Under the pieces are notes generated by a model. It searched no databases. It was not told where the DNA came from and saw nothing but the letters and a program-made list of their open reading frames with translations. From Flavobacterium sandaracinum (GTDB lineage Bacteria; Bacteroidota; Bacteroidia; Flavobacteriales; Flavobacteriaceae), in assembly GCF_004349135.1 (NCBI RefSeq), contig NZ_SMFN01000002.1, positions 248,001 through 312,000 on the forward strand: a stretch of DNA of 64,000 nt, given 5' to 3'. Shown one piece after another: positions 46,320 to 55,483 of this stretch; the first letter of the stretch is position 1; each line of letters begins with the position of its first letter. The translations under genes were made by a program, and so were the position numbers.

Positions 46320-47302
46320 TGAAAAAACTACTCTTCATAGGCTTTTTATTTACAACTATACTAGCAACTGCTCAAATTACGCACAAGAGAAAGTTGTTTA
46401 TGTTAGGAAGTCCATTTGAGGTTACTGCTGTTGCAAATGACACTATAAAAGCCAACGAATATATTGATATGGCTGTAGGCGAAGTAAAACGAATTGAAAA
46501 TTTAATTTCAGATTGGATTCCAACGACACAAATCTCAGAAATCAATCGCAATGCAGGTATAAAACTCGTAAAAGTGGATACCGAAGTTTTTGAATTGGTC
46601 GAAAGAGCGATTAAAATCTCCCAAATAACGAATGGTGCGTTTGATATTTCCTATGCTTCGATGGACAAAATATGGAAGTTTGATGGTTCTATGAAAGTAA
46701 TGCCAACCGAAGAAGCCATAAAAAAATCAGTCGCAAAAATTGGATATAAAAACATTATTTTGAATCCAAAAGACCATACTATTTTTCTAAAATTAGAAGG
46801 AATGAAATTAGGTTTGGGCGGTATTGGACAAGGTTATATTGCTGATAAAGTGAAAGATTTATTATTTTCTAAAGGCTGTCTTTCCGGAATTATAAATGTT
46901 TCGGGTGATATTAATGCTTGGGGGAAACAACCGGACGGAAAACCTTGGACTGTAGGAATCGTAAACCCTTTAAACAAAAATAGAATTTTTGCCACTTTCC
47001 CAATAGAAGACAGCGCTGTGGAAACTTCGGGCAGTTATGAAAAATATGTAAATTTTAAGGGAATCCGATATTCCCACATCATTGATCCCAGAACAGGTTA
47101 TCCAGCAAGTGGTATTGTGAGTGTCTCTGTTTTTGCAAAGCAAACTGAAATTGCTGATGCCATGGCAACTGGAATTTTTGTCCTTGGAGTAGAAGTAGGG
47201 TTGGATCTTGTTAATCAAATTAAAGGACTGGAATGCATTATTGTAGATGATAAAGGCAAAATTCATTCGTCAAATGGAATTGATATCAAAAAATATAATT
47301 AA
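46319..47302 (+). CDS. apbE: ApbE-type FAD:protein FMN transferase
   Basis: This 327-residue protein has an N-terminal signal (MKKLLFIGFLFTTILATAQ). ApbE features include LMLGSPFEVTAVA near the start, GAFDISYASMDKIW, LGLGGIGQGYIADKV, GIINVSGDINAWG and RYSHIIDPRTGYPA with the metal/catalytic His and Asp, and IADAMATGIFVLG. ApbE transfers FMN from FAD onto Thr or Ser of exported redox proteins. No obvious Na+-NQR or RnfG substrate lies here, so a target in this operon or elsewhere is possible. It overlaps the thioredoxin gene by one base. Confidence 0.92.
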   Translation: MKKLLFIGFLFTTILATAQITHKRKLFMLGSPFEVTAVANDTIKANEYIDMAVGEVKRIENLISDWIPTTQISEINRNAGIKLVKVDTEVFELVERAIKISQITNGAFDISYASMDKIWKFDGSMKVMPTEEAIKKSVAKIGYKNIILNPKDHTIFLKLEGMKLGLGGIGQGYIADKVKDLLFSKGCLSGIINVSGDINAWGKQPDGKPWTVGIVNPLNKNRIFATFPIEDSAVETSGSYEKYVNFKGIRYSHIIDPRTGYPASGIVSVSVFAKQTEIADAMATGIFVLGVEVGLDLVNQIKGLECIIVDDKGKIHSSNGIDIKKYN

Positions 47303-47317
47303 TAAAAAAATACAATC

Positions 47318-47530
47318 ATGAAACAGAAGATAGCCTTTGTGTTTTTTACACTTTTTATTTTGCAATCGTGCAGCTCTGTAAAAGAATACGAAAAAGAGAA
47401 AATAAATGATCCCGATATGAAGCTTTCCGCACGAACGGCAGAACGTTATGAAACTTCTTTTCAAGTATATCGTGAAGCTGCTGCAGGTGCCAATGGTGGA
47501 AAATCAGGTGGCGGTTGTGGTTGCAATTAA
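47318..47530 (+). CDS. DUF4266 small Cys-rich lipoprotein
   Basis: This 70-residue lipoprotein has signal MKQKIAFVFFTLFILQSC with lipobox Cys18. The mature 52 residues contain NDPDMKLSARTAERYETSFQVYREA (core DPDMKLSARTAE), the DUF4266 signature, and end in GGKSGGGCGCN, a Gly-rich Cys-x-Cys tail that could bind metal or be a thioredoxin substrate. It lies 15 bases after apbE and 43 before the DUF3570 gene. Its role is unknown. Confidence 0.88.
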   Translation: MKQKIAFVFFTLFILQSCSSVKEYEKEKINDPDMKLSARTAERYETSFQVYREAAAGANGGKSGGGCGCN

Positions 47531-47573
47531 TTTAAAACATCAATTCAGATTGTAAATTTCAATCCATTAGAAA

Positions 47574-49001
47574 ATGAAAATAAAAATTTTATCTCTTTTT
47601 ATCCTAATTACGGCAACTGCTTTTTCTCAAGAAAACAGTAAGGAACCTGTTTTCAAAAAAAGAGTATTAGAAAGCACAGAAGTCGACTTTCTAGCCAGTT
47701 ATTACAACCAAGACGGATCAAAATCAGCCGTTTCAGGTGGAATTGGTTCGGAGAAACTGACCGATGTTGCCTCCAATATTGTTGTGGCAATGCCGTTGAA
47801 TGATGATGATGTATTAACAATTGATTTAGGAATATCAGCCTATTCATCAGCATCTTCCAGTAATATCAATCCATTTAATTCTACTGGAGCTTCTGGTGGC
47901 GAAGAAGATGATGATAGAGTCGTAGCTGCTGGACCTTCTGGTACACCGTGGCAAGCTTCTTCGGGTGCTTCACGAAGTGATCAATTAGTGTCAATTGTTG
48001 CTAATTACAGTCATAGTAGCGATTCCAGAAATTTTATTTGGAATACTGATGTGTCTTTCTCCAATGAATATGATTATACTTCGGTTGGTTTTGGCGGCGG
48101 AATAGCTAGTCTTTTTAACGAAAAAAACACAGAATTAAGCTTGAAAGTAAATGCATATTTAGATCAATGGAGACCTATTTATCCAACAGAACTTCATGAA
48201 TATTCAAAATATGGTGCTGCTTTTTTAAATCAAGGCTACTTTAGCGGAGTGTCGGTTTTGGATCAAAATGGACAATCCACAACTAATTATTTGCCTTCAG
48301 CGTTTCAAACAGTAAATGCGGTTAACCGAAATTCGTTCTCAGCATCGGTTGGTTTTTCTCAGGTTTTAACCAAGAAATTACAAGTTTCTGTTTTCTTAGA
48401 TGTATTGCAGCAACAAGGGTTATTGTCGTCTCCTTATCACCGAATTTATTTTGCTGACAAAGCTAATTTTTACATTGGACAGCCGCAATATATCAGCAAT
48501 TACGAAAGTACAAGTAATGCTGGAGTCTACAAATTAGCAGACGATATAGAACGATTACCGGATTCTCGTTTTAAACTTCCCGTTGGAGCACGTTTGAATT
48601 ATTACATCAATGAGCGATTTATAGTGCGTACTTATTATCGTTTTTATTCTGATAATTGGGACATTCAATCCCACACTGCTACTATTGAACTTCCTGTGAA
48701 ATTATCGGATAAGTTTACTGTTTTTCCTATGTATCGCTATTACACACAAACGGCTTCTAAATATTATGCGCCTTACGAAAGCCATTTGTCAACAGAAAAA
48801 TTTTATACATCGGATGCTGATTTAGCAACATTTGATGCGAATCAGTACGGTTTTGGCATAAATTACATCGATATTTTTACTGCGGGCAAAATTTGGAAAT
48901 TTGGCTTGAAAAATATTGATTTTAGATTCAATCATTATGAGAGAAGTGATCATCTAACTGCGGATATTGCTACCATCGCTTTCAAATTTGTAATGCAATA
49001 A
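47574..49001 (+). CDS. DUF3570 outer-membrane beta-barrel-like protein
   Basis: This 475-residue exported protein has a signal peptide (MKIKILSLFILITATAFSQ). DUF3570 features include VLESTEVDFLASYYNQDG at the start and long alternating aromatic strands ending with FRFNHYERSDHLTADIATIAFKF (core FNHYERSDHL). It has an acidic Gly-rich loop near residue 105 (GGEEDDDR). It is probably an outer-membrane barrel. The adjacent Cys-rich lipoprotein and ApbE in an almost universal order suggest a shared redox or metal-related function that is not established. The regulator gene follows after 26 bases. Confidence 0.88.
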   Translation: MKIKILSLFILITATAFSQENSKEPVFKKRVLESTEVDFLASYYNQDGSKSAVSGGIGSEKLTDVASNIVVAMPLNDDDVLTIDLGISAYSSASSSNINPFNSTGASGGEEDDDRVVAAGPSGTPWQASSGASRSDQLVSIVANYSHSSDSRNFIWNTDVSFSNEYDYTSVGFGGGIASLFNEKNTELSLKVNAYLDQWRPIYPTELHEYSKYGAAFLNQGYFSGVSVLDQNGQSTTNYLPSAFQTVNAVNRNSFSASVGFSQVLTKKLQVSVFLDVLQQQGLLSSPYHRIYFADKANFYIGQPQYISNYESTSNAGVYKLADDIERLPDSRFKLPVGARLNYYINERFIVRTYYRFYSDNWDIQSHTATIELPVKLSDKFTVFPMYRYYTQTASKYYAPYESHLSTEKFYTSDADLATFDANQYGFGINYIDIFTAGKIWKFGLKNIDFRFNHYERSDHLTADIATIAFKFVMQ

Positions 49002-49027
49002 AACCTAAATTTACAAAAACTATAAAA

Positions 49028-49690
49028 ATGCATATATTAATTGTAGAAGATGAAGCCGGAATTGTTCAATTTCTGCAACAAGGATTAGAGGAAGAAGGCT
49101 ATACAATTAGCAGTGCTTCGGATGGTTTGAAAGGATTTGAACTGTCACAAAAAGAGAATTTTGATCTGATTTTATTGGATTGGATGTTACCAAAAATGAC
49201 TGGATTAGAACTTTGTAAATCCATTCGATTAAAAAATACTGCGACTCCAATCATTTTTCTGACTGCAAAAGATACCGTTCAGGAAACAATTGAAGGATTG
49301 AAAGCTGGTGCCAATGACTACATCAAGAAACCTTTTAGTTTTGATGAATTGGTAGAACGCATCAAAATTCATTTCAGAAATCAAAACGAAGATGAAATTC
49401 TGACTCTTGGTACCATCAAAATTGATATTCCACAACACCGTGTTTTAGTAAATGAAATTGAAGTGGCATTGACTCAGCGTGAATTTGAACTACTGACATA
49501 TTTGGTAAAAAACAAAGGTAAAGTATGCACTAGAACCCAAATTATTGAGGATGTTTGGGACATTCATTTTGAATATGACACTGGCGTAATTGATGTTTTT
49601 ATGAATGCAATTCGCAAAAAATTAAATTTAAAAATTGAACAAGACTACATAAAAACGGTTCGTGGTGTAGGGTATATTGCTAATGACTAA
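49028..49690 (+). CDS. OmpR-family response regulator
   Basis: This 220-residue protein has a receiver domain with acidic pair EDE at the start (LIVEDEAG), phospho-acceptor Asp in LILLDWMLPKMTG and Lys in DYIKKPFS. A winged-helix domain follows (about 125-220) with LTQREFELLTYLVKNKGKVCTRTQI and TVRGVGY (core REFELLTYL and GVGYI). It lies in one operon with the sensor kinase, six bases ahead of it, and probably binds the CTTAAG repeats before the CzcA gene. Resemblance is to CusR/CzcR-type regulators. Confidence 0.94.
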   Translation: MHILIVEDEAGIVQFLQQGLEEEGYTISSASDGLKGFELSQKENFDLILLDWMLPKMTGLELCKSIRLKNTATPIIFLTAKDTVQETIEGLKAGANDYIKKPFSFDELVERIKIHFRNQNEDEILTLGTIKIDIPQHRVLVNEIEVALTQREFELLTYLVKNKGKVCTRTQIIEDVWDIHFEYDTGVIDVFMNAIRKKLNLKIEQDYIKTVRGVGYIAND

Positions 49691-49696
49691 ATAAAA

Positions 49697-51091
49697 ATGC
49701 AACAACTTTCCTTTAAAAATAGAATTGCTTCTAACTATATTGTTACCACAGCTTTATTGATTTTTGTGGTTTTCTTTATCATTTATTCAATTGTTAAATT
49801 TAGTGTTTACAGTCATGTTAACAGTGATATTACGAGTGAAGTTGACAAACATCTCACCGAAATTATTATTGTTGGCGATAGTTTTCGTTTGATTCATGAG
49901 GAAGAATGGAAGGAGCGAGAACACAACACGCTGGACGTAAATCCAGTATTTATTCAGTTTGTAGATCAAAATAGAAATGTGATTGAAAAATCACCCAATC
50001 TTAAAAAATCTACTTTAATTTTTAATAAAGAAAAGGCAGAAAATAAACTCTTTGATGCCAAATTAGCAGATAACGCAATCCGTCAAATTCAGGTTCCTAT
50101 TTATCAAAAAACAAAAATAATTGGGTACATTATGATTGCCATGTCACTGGAAGATGCAACAATGGTACTCAACAATTTATCCGAAGTATTGATAATTGCT
50201 TATCCCGTAATTTTGATAGTGCTGTTTTTTATTGCTCGTTTTTTCGCCGGAAGGAGTATAAAACCGATTAGTTCTATTATTACCACGTCAAATATTATTA
50301 CCAAAGACAATCTTACTTCCCGAATTCCGTTACCGCAAAACCGTGACGAATTGTTTGTATTATCTCAAACTATCAACAATTTATTAGACCGAATTGAAAC
50401 GGCCGTTGAACGCGAAAAGCAATTTACTTCGGATGCATCGCATGAATTAAGAACGCCATTAACGGTGATCAAAGGAACTTTGGAAGTTTTAATACGCAAA
50501 CCCAGAGATCACGCTGAATATGAAGAAAAAATTAATTTTTGTGTAACAGAAGTTAATCGCTTGAATCATTTATTAGATCAGTTACTTTTATTAGCTCGAT
50601 TTGAAAACCAAAAGCAGACCTTAACTACGGAAAAAGTATATCTGAACGCCTTATTTTTAGATACAATCGCCCGAAACTCTACTGTCATTCAATCTAAAAA
50701 CATTACCGTTTCTACTGAATTTTCTAAAGATTATTACATGGAAACGGATAATTATTTGTTTTCGATAGTGATTAATAATTTGATATCAAATGCAATAAAA
50801 TATTCAAATCAAAACGGAAATTTGGCAGTTATCCTAAAATCTATTGGTTCTAAAATTGAGTGCTACATTGCTGATTCCGGCATTGGTATTCCAGCAGAGG
50901 ATTTAGAAAAAATATTCAATCAGTTTTACCGTTCAAAATCCAGTAATCATCCAGAAATTAAAGGAACAGGTTTAGGATTGTCTATCGTAAAAAGATTGTG
51001 TTCCTTGCTCAACATTGATATTGTAATTAACAGTCAGGAAAATAGTGGAACCACAGTAATTTTAAGTTTATTTGAAGCAGAACTTAAGTAG
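49697..51091 (+). CDS. Sensor histidine kinase of a CusS/CzcS type
   Basis: This 464-residue kinase has TM helices at about 12-38 and 168-188, a small periplasmic loop of about 130 residues, and a HAMP domain near 189-245 (RSIKPISSIITTSNIITKDNL). The HisKA box is DASHELRTPLTVIKG, followed by HATPase (NNLISNAIKYS, DSGIGIPAEDLEKIF, KGTGLGLSIVKRL). The periplasmic loop is rich in charged residues and could sense metal or envelope redox signals. It is the partner of the preceding regulator, and its last codons overlap CTTAAG repeats that lie in front of the pump gene. Confidence 0.92.
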   Translation: MQQLSFKNRIASNYIVTTALLIFVVFFIIYSIVKFSVYSHVNSDITSEVDKHLTEIIIVGDSFRLIHEEEWKEREHNTLDVNPVFIQFVDQNRNVIEKSPNLKKSTLIFNKEKAENKLFDAKLADNAIRQIQVPIYQKTKIIGYIMIAMSLEDATMVLNNLSEVLIIAYPVILIVLFFIARFFAGRSIKPISSIITTSNIITKDNLTSRIPLPQNRDELFVLSQTINNLLDRIETAVEREKQFTSDASHELRTPLTVIKGTLEVLIRKPRDHAEYEEKINFCVTEVNRLNHLLDQLLLLARFENQKQTLTTEKVYLNALFLDTIARNSTVIQSKNITVSTEFSKDYYMETDNYLFSIVINNLISNAIKYSNQNGNLAVILKSIGSKIECYIADSGIGIPAEDLEKIFNQFYRSKSSNHPEIKGTGLGLSIVKRLCSLLNIDIVINSQENSGTTVILSLFEAELK

Positions 51092-51109
51092 TTCTTAAGG
51101 AAATCCTTA
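51083..51109. promoter_or_regulatory. Direct CTTAAG repeats, probable binding site of the OmpR-type regulator
   Basis: CTTAAG occurs at 51083-51088 and 51094-51099 (11-bp period), followed by a CTTAT (51106-51110). An 11-bp period is usual for OmpR-family tandem sites. The site overlaps the end of the kinase gene and the -33 region of the next promoter. Confidence 0.55.
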
Positions 51110-51120
51110 TCTTTAGGCCT

Positions 51121-51128
51121 TACTTTTG
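51121..51128 (+). promoter_or_regulatory. -7 promoter box of the CzcA-TolC gene
   Basis: TACTTTTG matches TAnnTTTG, 20 bases before the ATG at 51148. The CTTAAG repeats lie just upstream in the -33 region. Confidence 0.6.
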
Positions 51129-51147
51129 AAGTACAAATAAGATAAAA

Positions 51148-54100
51148 ATGCTCGAAAAAATTATTGCTTTTAGTTTAAAAAATAAACTTATTGTTTTGCT
51201 CTTTACTTTGGGAGTTTTCGGATTTGGTCTGTTTTCTGTTTTCCAAATATCCATCGGAGCAGTTCCTGATGTGACGAACAACCAAGTTCAGGTAATCACG
51301 ACTTCTCGTAACCTTTCTACGCAAGATATTGAACAGTTTATCACGTATCCTGTTGAGATTGAAATGGCTAATTTGCCTGGTGTCAAAGAAATCCGTTCCA
51401 TTTCAAAATTTGGTTTATCAGTTGTTACGATTGTTTTTGATGAAAATTTAGGAACCTATCTTCCAAGACAGCTTATCGCTGAGAAAATTAAAACAGCTTC
51501 GGAGAAAATCCCGCAAGGTTTTGGCACACCGGAAATGGGTCCAATCACTACAGGACTTGGGGAAATTTACCAGTATACGTTAGAAGTAAAACCAGAATTC
51601 AAGAATAATTATTCCGTTACTGATTTACGAACCATTCAGGATTGGGTGGTAAAACGTCAGCTATCAGGAATAAAAGGTGTTGTCGAAATCAATACTTGGG
51701 GCGGTTTTTTAAAGCAATATGAAATAGCAATCAGTCCCTCGCGATTAAAAGCGATGAACATTACAACATTGGATGTTTTTACAGCGCTTGAAAAAAATAA
51801 TAGTATTGCTGGTGGAGCTTACATCGAGAAAGTAAATCAAAGTTTTTTTATTAGAGGTGAGGGAAAGGTAAATTCGCTAGAAGATATTGGAAATATCGTT
51901 GTTACAAATGCTAATGGATTGCCCGTTTATATCAAGAATGTTGCACAAGTTCGTTTTGGTCATGCTAACCGTTTTGGTGCCATCACGGGAAATGGCGAAG
52001 GCGAAAAAGTCTTGGGGCAAGTGATGATGCTCAAAGGTGGAAATTCGAAACAGGTAATTGATGATGTTAAGAATAGAGTTGCCGAAATCCAAAAAACTTT
52101 ACCTGATGGTGTTTACATTAATGGATTTTTGGAACGAAGCGAATTGGTTGGAAAAACGACTTTTACCGTTGCCGAAAATTTGATTTTAGGATGTTTAATC
52201 GTAATTTTTGTTGTCATTCTTTTATTAGGAAACTGGCGTTCGGGATTGGTTGTGGCTTCTGTGATTCCGTTGTGTTTATTGTTCGCTATTTCGTTTATGA
52301 ATATTTTTGGAATCGATGCTAATTTGATGAGTCTTGGTGCGATAGATTTTGGAATTATCATCGATGGTGCCGTAATAATTGTCGAGTTTATTGCGTTCCA
52401 AATTGCCAGTAAATCAGCGCATTTAGTAAATCTAAGCAAGGAAGAACGCCAGCTCGAAATTGATCAAATCACGTATAAAAGTGCTTCTAAGATGATGAAT
52501 TCGGCTATTTTTGGCCAATTGATTATTCTGATTGTTTTTATTCCAATTCTATCGTTATCCGGAATCGAAGGTAAAATGTTCAAACCGATGGCGATGACGT
52601 TTAGCTTCGCATTATTAGGCGCAATGATTTTCTGTTTCACCTATGTTCCAGTGGTTTCTTCTTTGTTTTTAAAACCAAAAGCAGAAAATCCAAATTCACT
52701 GTCTAGTAAATTAATACGTAAACTCAATTCTTGGTATTTGCCGATAATTACTTGGGCAATAGGCAATACCAAAAAAGTAATGTACGGAGCATTAGGTTTG
52801 TTAATTCTTGCAGGTGGATTATTCGCGACTATGGGAGGGGAATTTATTCCTACGCTGGATGAAGGTGATTTTGTTATTCAGCCCGTTTTAAAAACAGGAA
52901 CTTCTTTGACAAAAACAATTGCGATAACGACTAAAATAGAGAAAATAATCCTCAATAATTTCCCCGAAGTTACACAAGTTGTCAGCAGAATTGGAGCTGC
53001 CGAAGTGCCTACAGATCCTATGTCTATGGAGGAAAGTGATGTTATTGTAAAATTGAAACCGAAATCTGATTGGACTTCGGCTTCCTCCAAAGATGAATTG
53101 GCAGACAAAATAAAAGCAGCATTGGAAAAGGAAATTCCAAATATGGAAATCGAATTTACGCAACCTATCGAAATGCGTTTCAACGAATTAATTTCTGGAA
53201 CCCGATCAGATGTGGCAGTTAAAGTTTTTGGCGAAGACCTAAACATATTGGCACAAAAAGCGCAGGAAATCAAAAATGCAATCGCAAAAGTGGAAGGCGC
53301 TTCGGATATTATTATCGAAAAAACGGAAGGTTTGCCACAAATGTCTGTCGTTTATGATCGTTCTAAAATTGCCCGTTATGGGTTGAATATTGCCGATTTG
53401 AACGAAATGATAGCGCTGGGCTTTGCCGGAAAAACCGTTGGAAATGTTTTTGAAGGAGAGAAACGTTTTGATATGGTAATCCGTTTGGATCAAGCAAATC
53501 GGCACGACATTGAAGATTTACGTAATTTATATGTGCCAACGGCCAACGGAGAACAAATTCCGTTGAGCGAACTCGCTTCTATCAAATATACGGAAGGTCC
53601 AGCAAAAATTTCAAGAGACAATACCAACAGAAGAATTGTAGTGGGAATCAACGTTCGGAACCGAGATTTACAAAGTGTTGTGACCGATATTCAGAAAATT
53701 GTAGCTACTCAGGTTAAAATGCCAGACGGATATTACGTGCAATACGGCGGACAATTTGAAAATTTACAAAGCGCCAAAGCCCGCTTGATGATTGCAGTTC
53801 CTATTGCTTTATTTTTGATTTTTATCCTATTGTATTTTGCATTTGGCTCCGTGAAAGAAGCGTTAATGGTCTATTCAGCAATTCCTTTATCAGCGGTTGG
53901 TGGCGTATTATTTTTATGGATTAGAGATTTGCCGTTCAGTATTTCGGCAGGCGTTGGTTTTATTGCACTTTTCGGAATTGCAGTATTGAACGGAATTGTA
54001 CTAATCGAACATTTTAAAGAACTCAAACATCAAGGTATGAAAGATATGGATGCATTAATTTTAAAAGGAACTACCGATAGATTGCGTCCGGTTTTATTAA

Positions 54101-55482
54101 CTGCTTCGGCTGCCGCATTAGGATTTCTACCAATGGCAATTTCATCTTCGGCTGGTGCCGAAGTGCAACGACCATTAGCAACGGTAGTCATTGGCGGATT
54201 GTTTACGGCAACGATCTTGACGATGATTGTGCTGCCTATTTTATACAAAGTTTTTGATAGTCAAACCTTCAAAAAAGCGAAGTTCAAGAAACATCAAAGT
54301 ACCACTTTTATCATTTTGTTATTGTTGAGTTCTTCGTTGGCTTTTTCACAAAATTCTAATCCTGAATTGGATAGTTTATTGGATAAAGCAATTCAAAATA
54401 ATAAAGGAATAAAAGCAGCTCAATTGCAAGTGGATAAAACAAAAGCCAACATCAAAACCGCAAATACTTTTGATAAAACCAATATTTATTACAGTTACGA
54501 TCAAAATAATTTGGCACTGAATAACCAGCCATTGCGTGTTTTTGGTGTACAACAACGCTTTTCTTTTCCAACGGTTTACGGAGCACAGAAAAAAGTTTTT
54601 TCCTCTGAATATGAAAGGGAAAAAGCCAATTTGGATATTCAAATAAACAAACTTTCGTTGGCTGTTTCTAAGTCGTATCAGCATATTATTTATTTACAAC
54701 ATCAAGAAAAATTGTATCAATATTTGGATAGTTTGTACCAAAATTTCTCGAAAGCAAGTGACAGACGTTTTGAATTGGGAGAAACGAATTATCTCGAAAA
54801 AATTACGGCTCAAGCTAAATTCAGACAAATTAGAACCAAGCTTTCGCAAATTGAAAGTGATAAAAAAGCACAATATGAGTTGTTGCAATCTTTGCTGCAA
54901 ATCGATGAAATAATAACAATAAATAACAATTCGATCACACCTTTAATTACTTCTACTAATCAAACAAGTAATAGTGTTTATATTGCTTATTTAGAAAGCA
55001 TTACTGAAAATTATAAAAACCAAATAAAGCTACAAAAGCAACATTGGTTACCGGATATAAACTTGGATTATTTTCAAGGAAGAAATAACGGATTGTCACA
55101 ATCTTTGTATGGTTTTCAAGTTGGTTTAGCTGTACCAATATTATACTCTGGTACGGTTTCTAAAACTAAAGTAGCGCAGCTTGAATTGCAAAGTTGGGAA
55201 CAACAAAAGCAAAATGAAGAAGTGAAAATAGAGAAGTACATGAATCAAAAAAAGAATGAATTAGCTAAATATCAGGAATCGATAAACTACTATAATCTAT
55301 ACGGAAAAAAATTATCAGATGAGATTATAAAAGTAGGGAATAACAGTTATAAACATGGTGAGATTGATTTTTTTCAATACATCCAAAGTTTAGAAAACGC
55401 CACAACCATTCAAGTCGATTATTTAGATACTATTTTACAATTCAATCAAACCCAATTAGATTTACAATACCTAAATTTTTAA
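51148..55482 (+). CDS. CzcA-type heavy-metal RND pump fused to a TolC-like outer-membrane channel
   Basis: This 1444-residue protein joins a CzcA-family RND transporter (about 1-1040) and a TolC-like channel (about 1065-1444). In TM4 the motif DFGIIIDGAVIIVE is of the HME1 (divalent Co/Zn/Cd/Ni) type rather than the Cu/Ag type. AVPDVTNNQVQV near residue 34 is a CzcA hallmark. At the junction, about residues 1050-1068, a hydrophobic signal-like stretch (TTFIILLLLSSSLAFSQ) precedes the TolC domain, so cleavage there could release the channel. It is followed two bases later by the adaptor gene. Such fusions occur in Bacteroidota. Confidence 0.92.
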   Translation: MLEKIIAFSLKNKLIVLLFTLGVFGFGLFSVFQISIGAVPDVTNNQVQVITTSRNLSTQDIEQFITYPVEIEMANLPGVKEIRSISKFGLSVVTIVFDENLGTYLPRQLIAEKIKTASEKIPQGFGTPEMGPITTGLGEIYQYTLEVKPEFKNNYSVTDLRTIQDWVVKRQLSGIKGVVEINTWGGFLKQYEIAISPSRLKAMNITTLDVFTALEKNNSIAGGAYIEKVNQSFFIRGEGKVNSLEDIGNIVVTNANGLPVYIKNVAQVRFGHANRFGAITGNGEGEKVLGQVMMLKGGNSKQVIDDVKNRVAEIQKTLPDGVYINGFLERSELVGKTTFTVAENLILGCLIVIFVVILLLGNWRSGLVVASVIPLCLLFAISFMNIFGIDANLMSLGAIDFGIIIDGAVIIVEFIAFQIASKSAHLVNLSKEERQLEIDQITYKSASKMMNSAIFGQLIILIVFIPILSLSGIEGKMFKPMAMTFSFALLGAMIFCFTYVPVVSSLFLKPKAENPNSLSSKLIRKLNSWYLPIITWAIGNTKKVMYGALGLLILAGGLFATMGGEFIPTLDEGDFVIQPVLKTGTSLTKTIAITTKIEKIILNNFPEVTQVVSRIGAAEVPTDPMSMEESDVIVKLKPKSDWTSASSKDELADKIKAALEKEIPNMEIEFTQPIEMRFNELISGTRSDVAVKVFGEDLNILAQKAQEIKNAIAKVEGASDIIIEKTEGLPQMSVVYDRSKIARYGLNIADLNEMIALGFAGKTVGNVFEGEKRFDMVIRLDQANRHDIEDLRNLYVPTANGEQIPLSELASIKYTEGPAKISRDNTNRRIVVGINVRNRDLQSVVTDIQKIVATQVKMPDGYYVQYGGQFENLQSAKARLMIAVPIALFLIFILLYFAFGSVKEALMVYSAIPLSAVGGVLFLWIRDLPFSISAGVGFIALFGIAVLNGIVLIEHFKELKHQGMKDMDALILKGTTDRLRPVLLTASAAALGFLPMAISSSAGAEVQRPLATVVIGGLFTATILTMIVLPILYKVFDSQTFKKAKFKKHQSTTFIILLLLSSSLAFSQNSNPELDSLLDKAIQNNKGIKAAQLQVDKTKANIKTANTFDKTNIYYSYDQNNLALNNQPLRVFGVQQRFSFPTVYGAQKKVFSSEYEREKANLDIQINKLSLAVSKSYQHIIYLQHQEKLYQYLDSLYQNFSKASDRRFELGETNYLEKITAQAKFRQIRTKLSQIESDKKAQYELLQSLLQIDEIITINNNSITPLITSTNQTSNSVYIAYLESITENYKNQIKLQKQHWLPDINLDYFQGRNNGLSQSLYGFQVGLAVPILYSGTVSKTKVAQLELQSWEQQKQNEEVKIEKYMNQKKNELAKYQESINYYNLYGKKLSDEIIKVGNNSYKHGEIDFFQYIQSLENATTIQVDYLDTILQFNQTQLDLQYLNF

Positions 55483-55483
55483 A

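Noticed and set aside
51148..55482. Possible frameshift or sequencing join behind the CzcA-TolC fusion
   Set aside because: The frame is continuous with no stop or shift at the junction, and such fusions are known in Bacteroidota.
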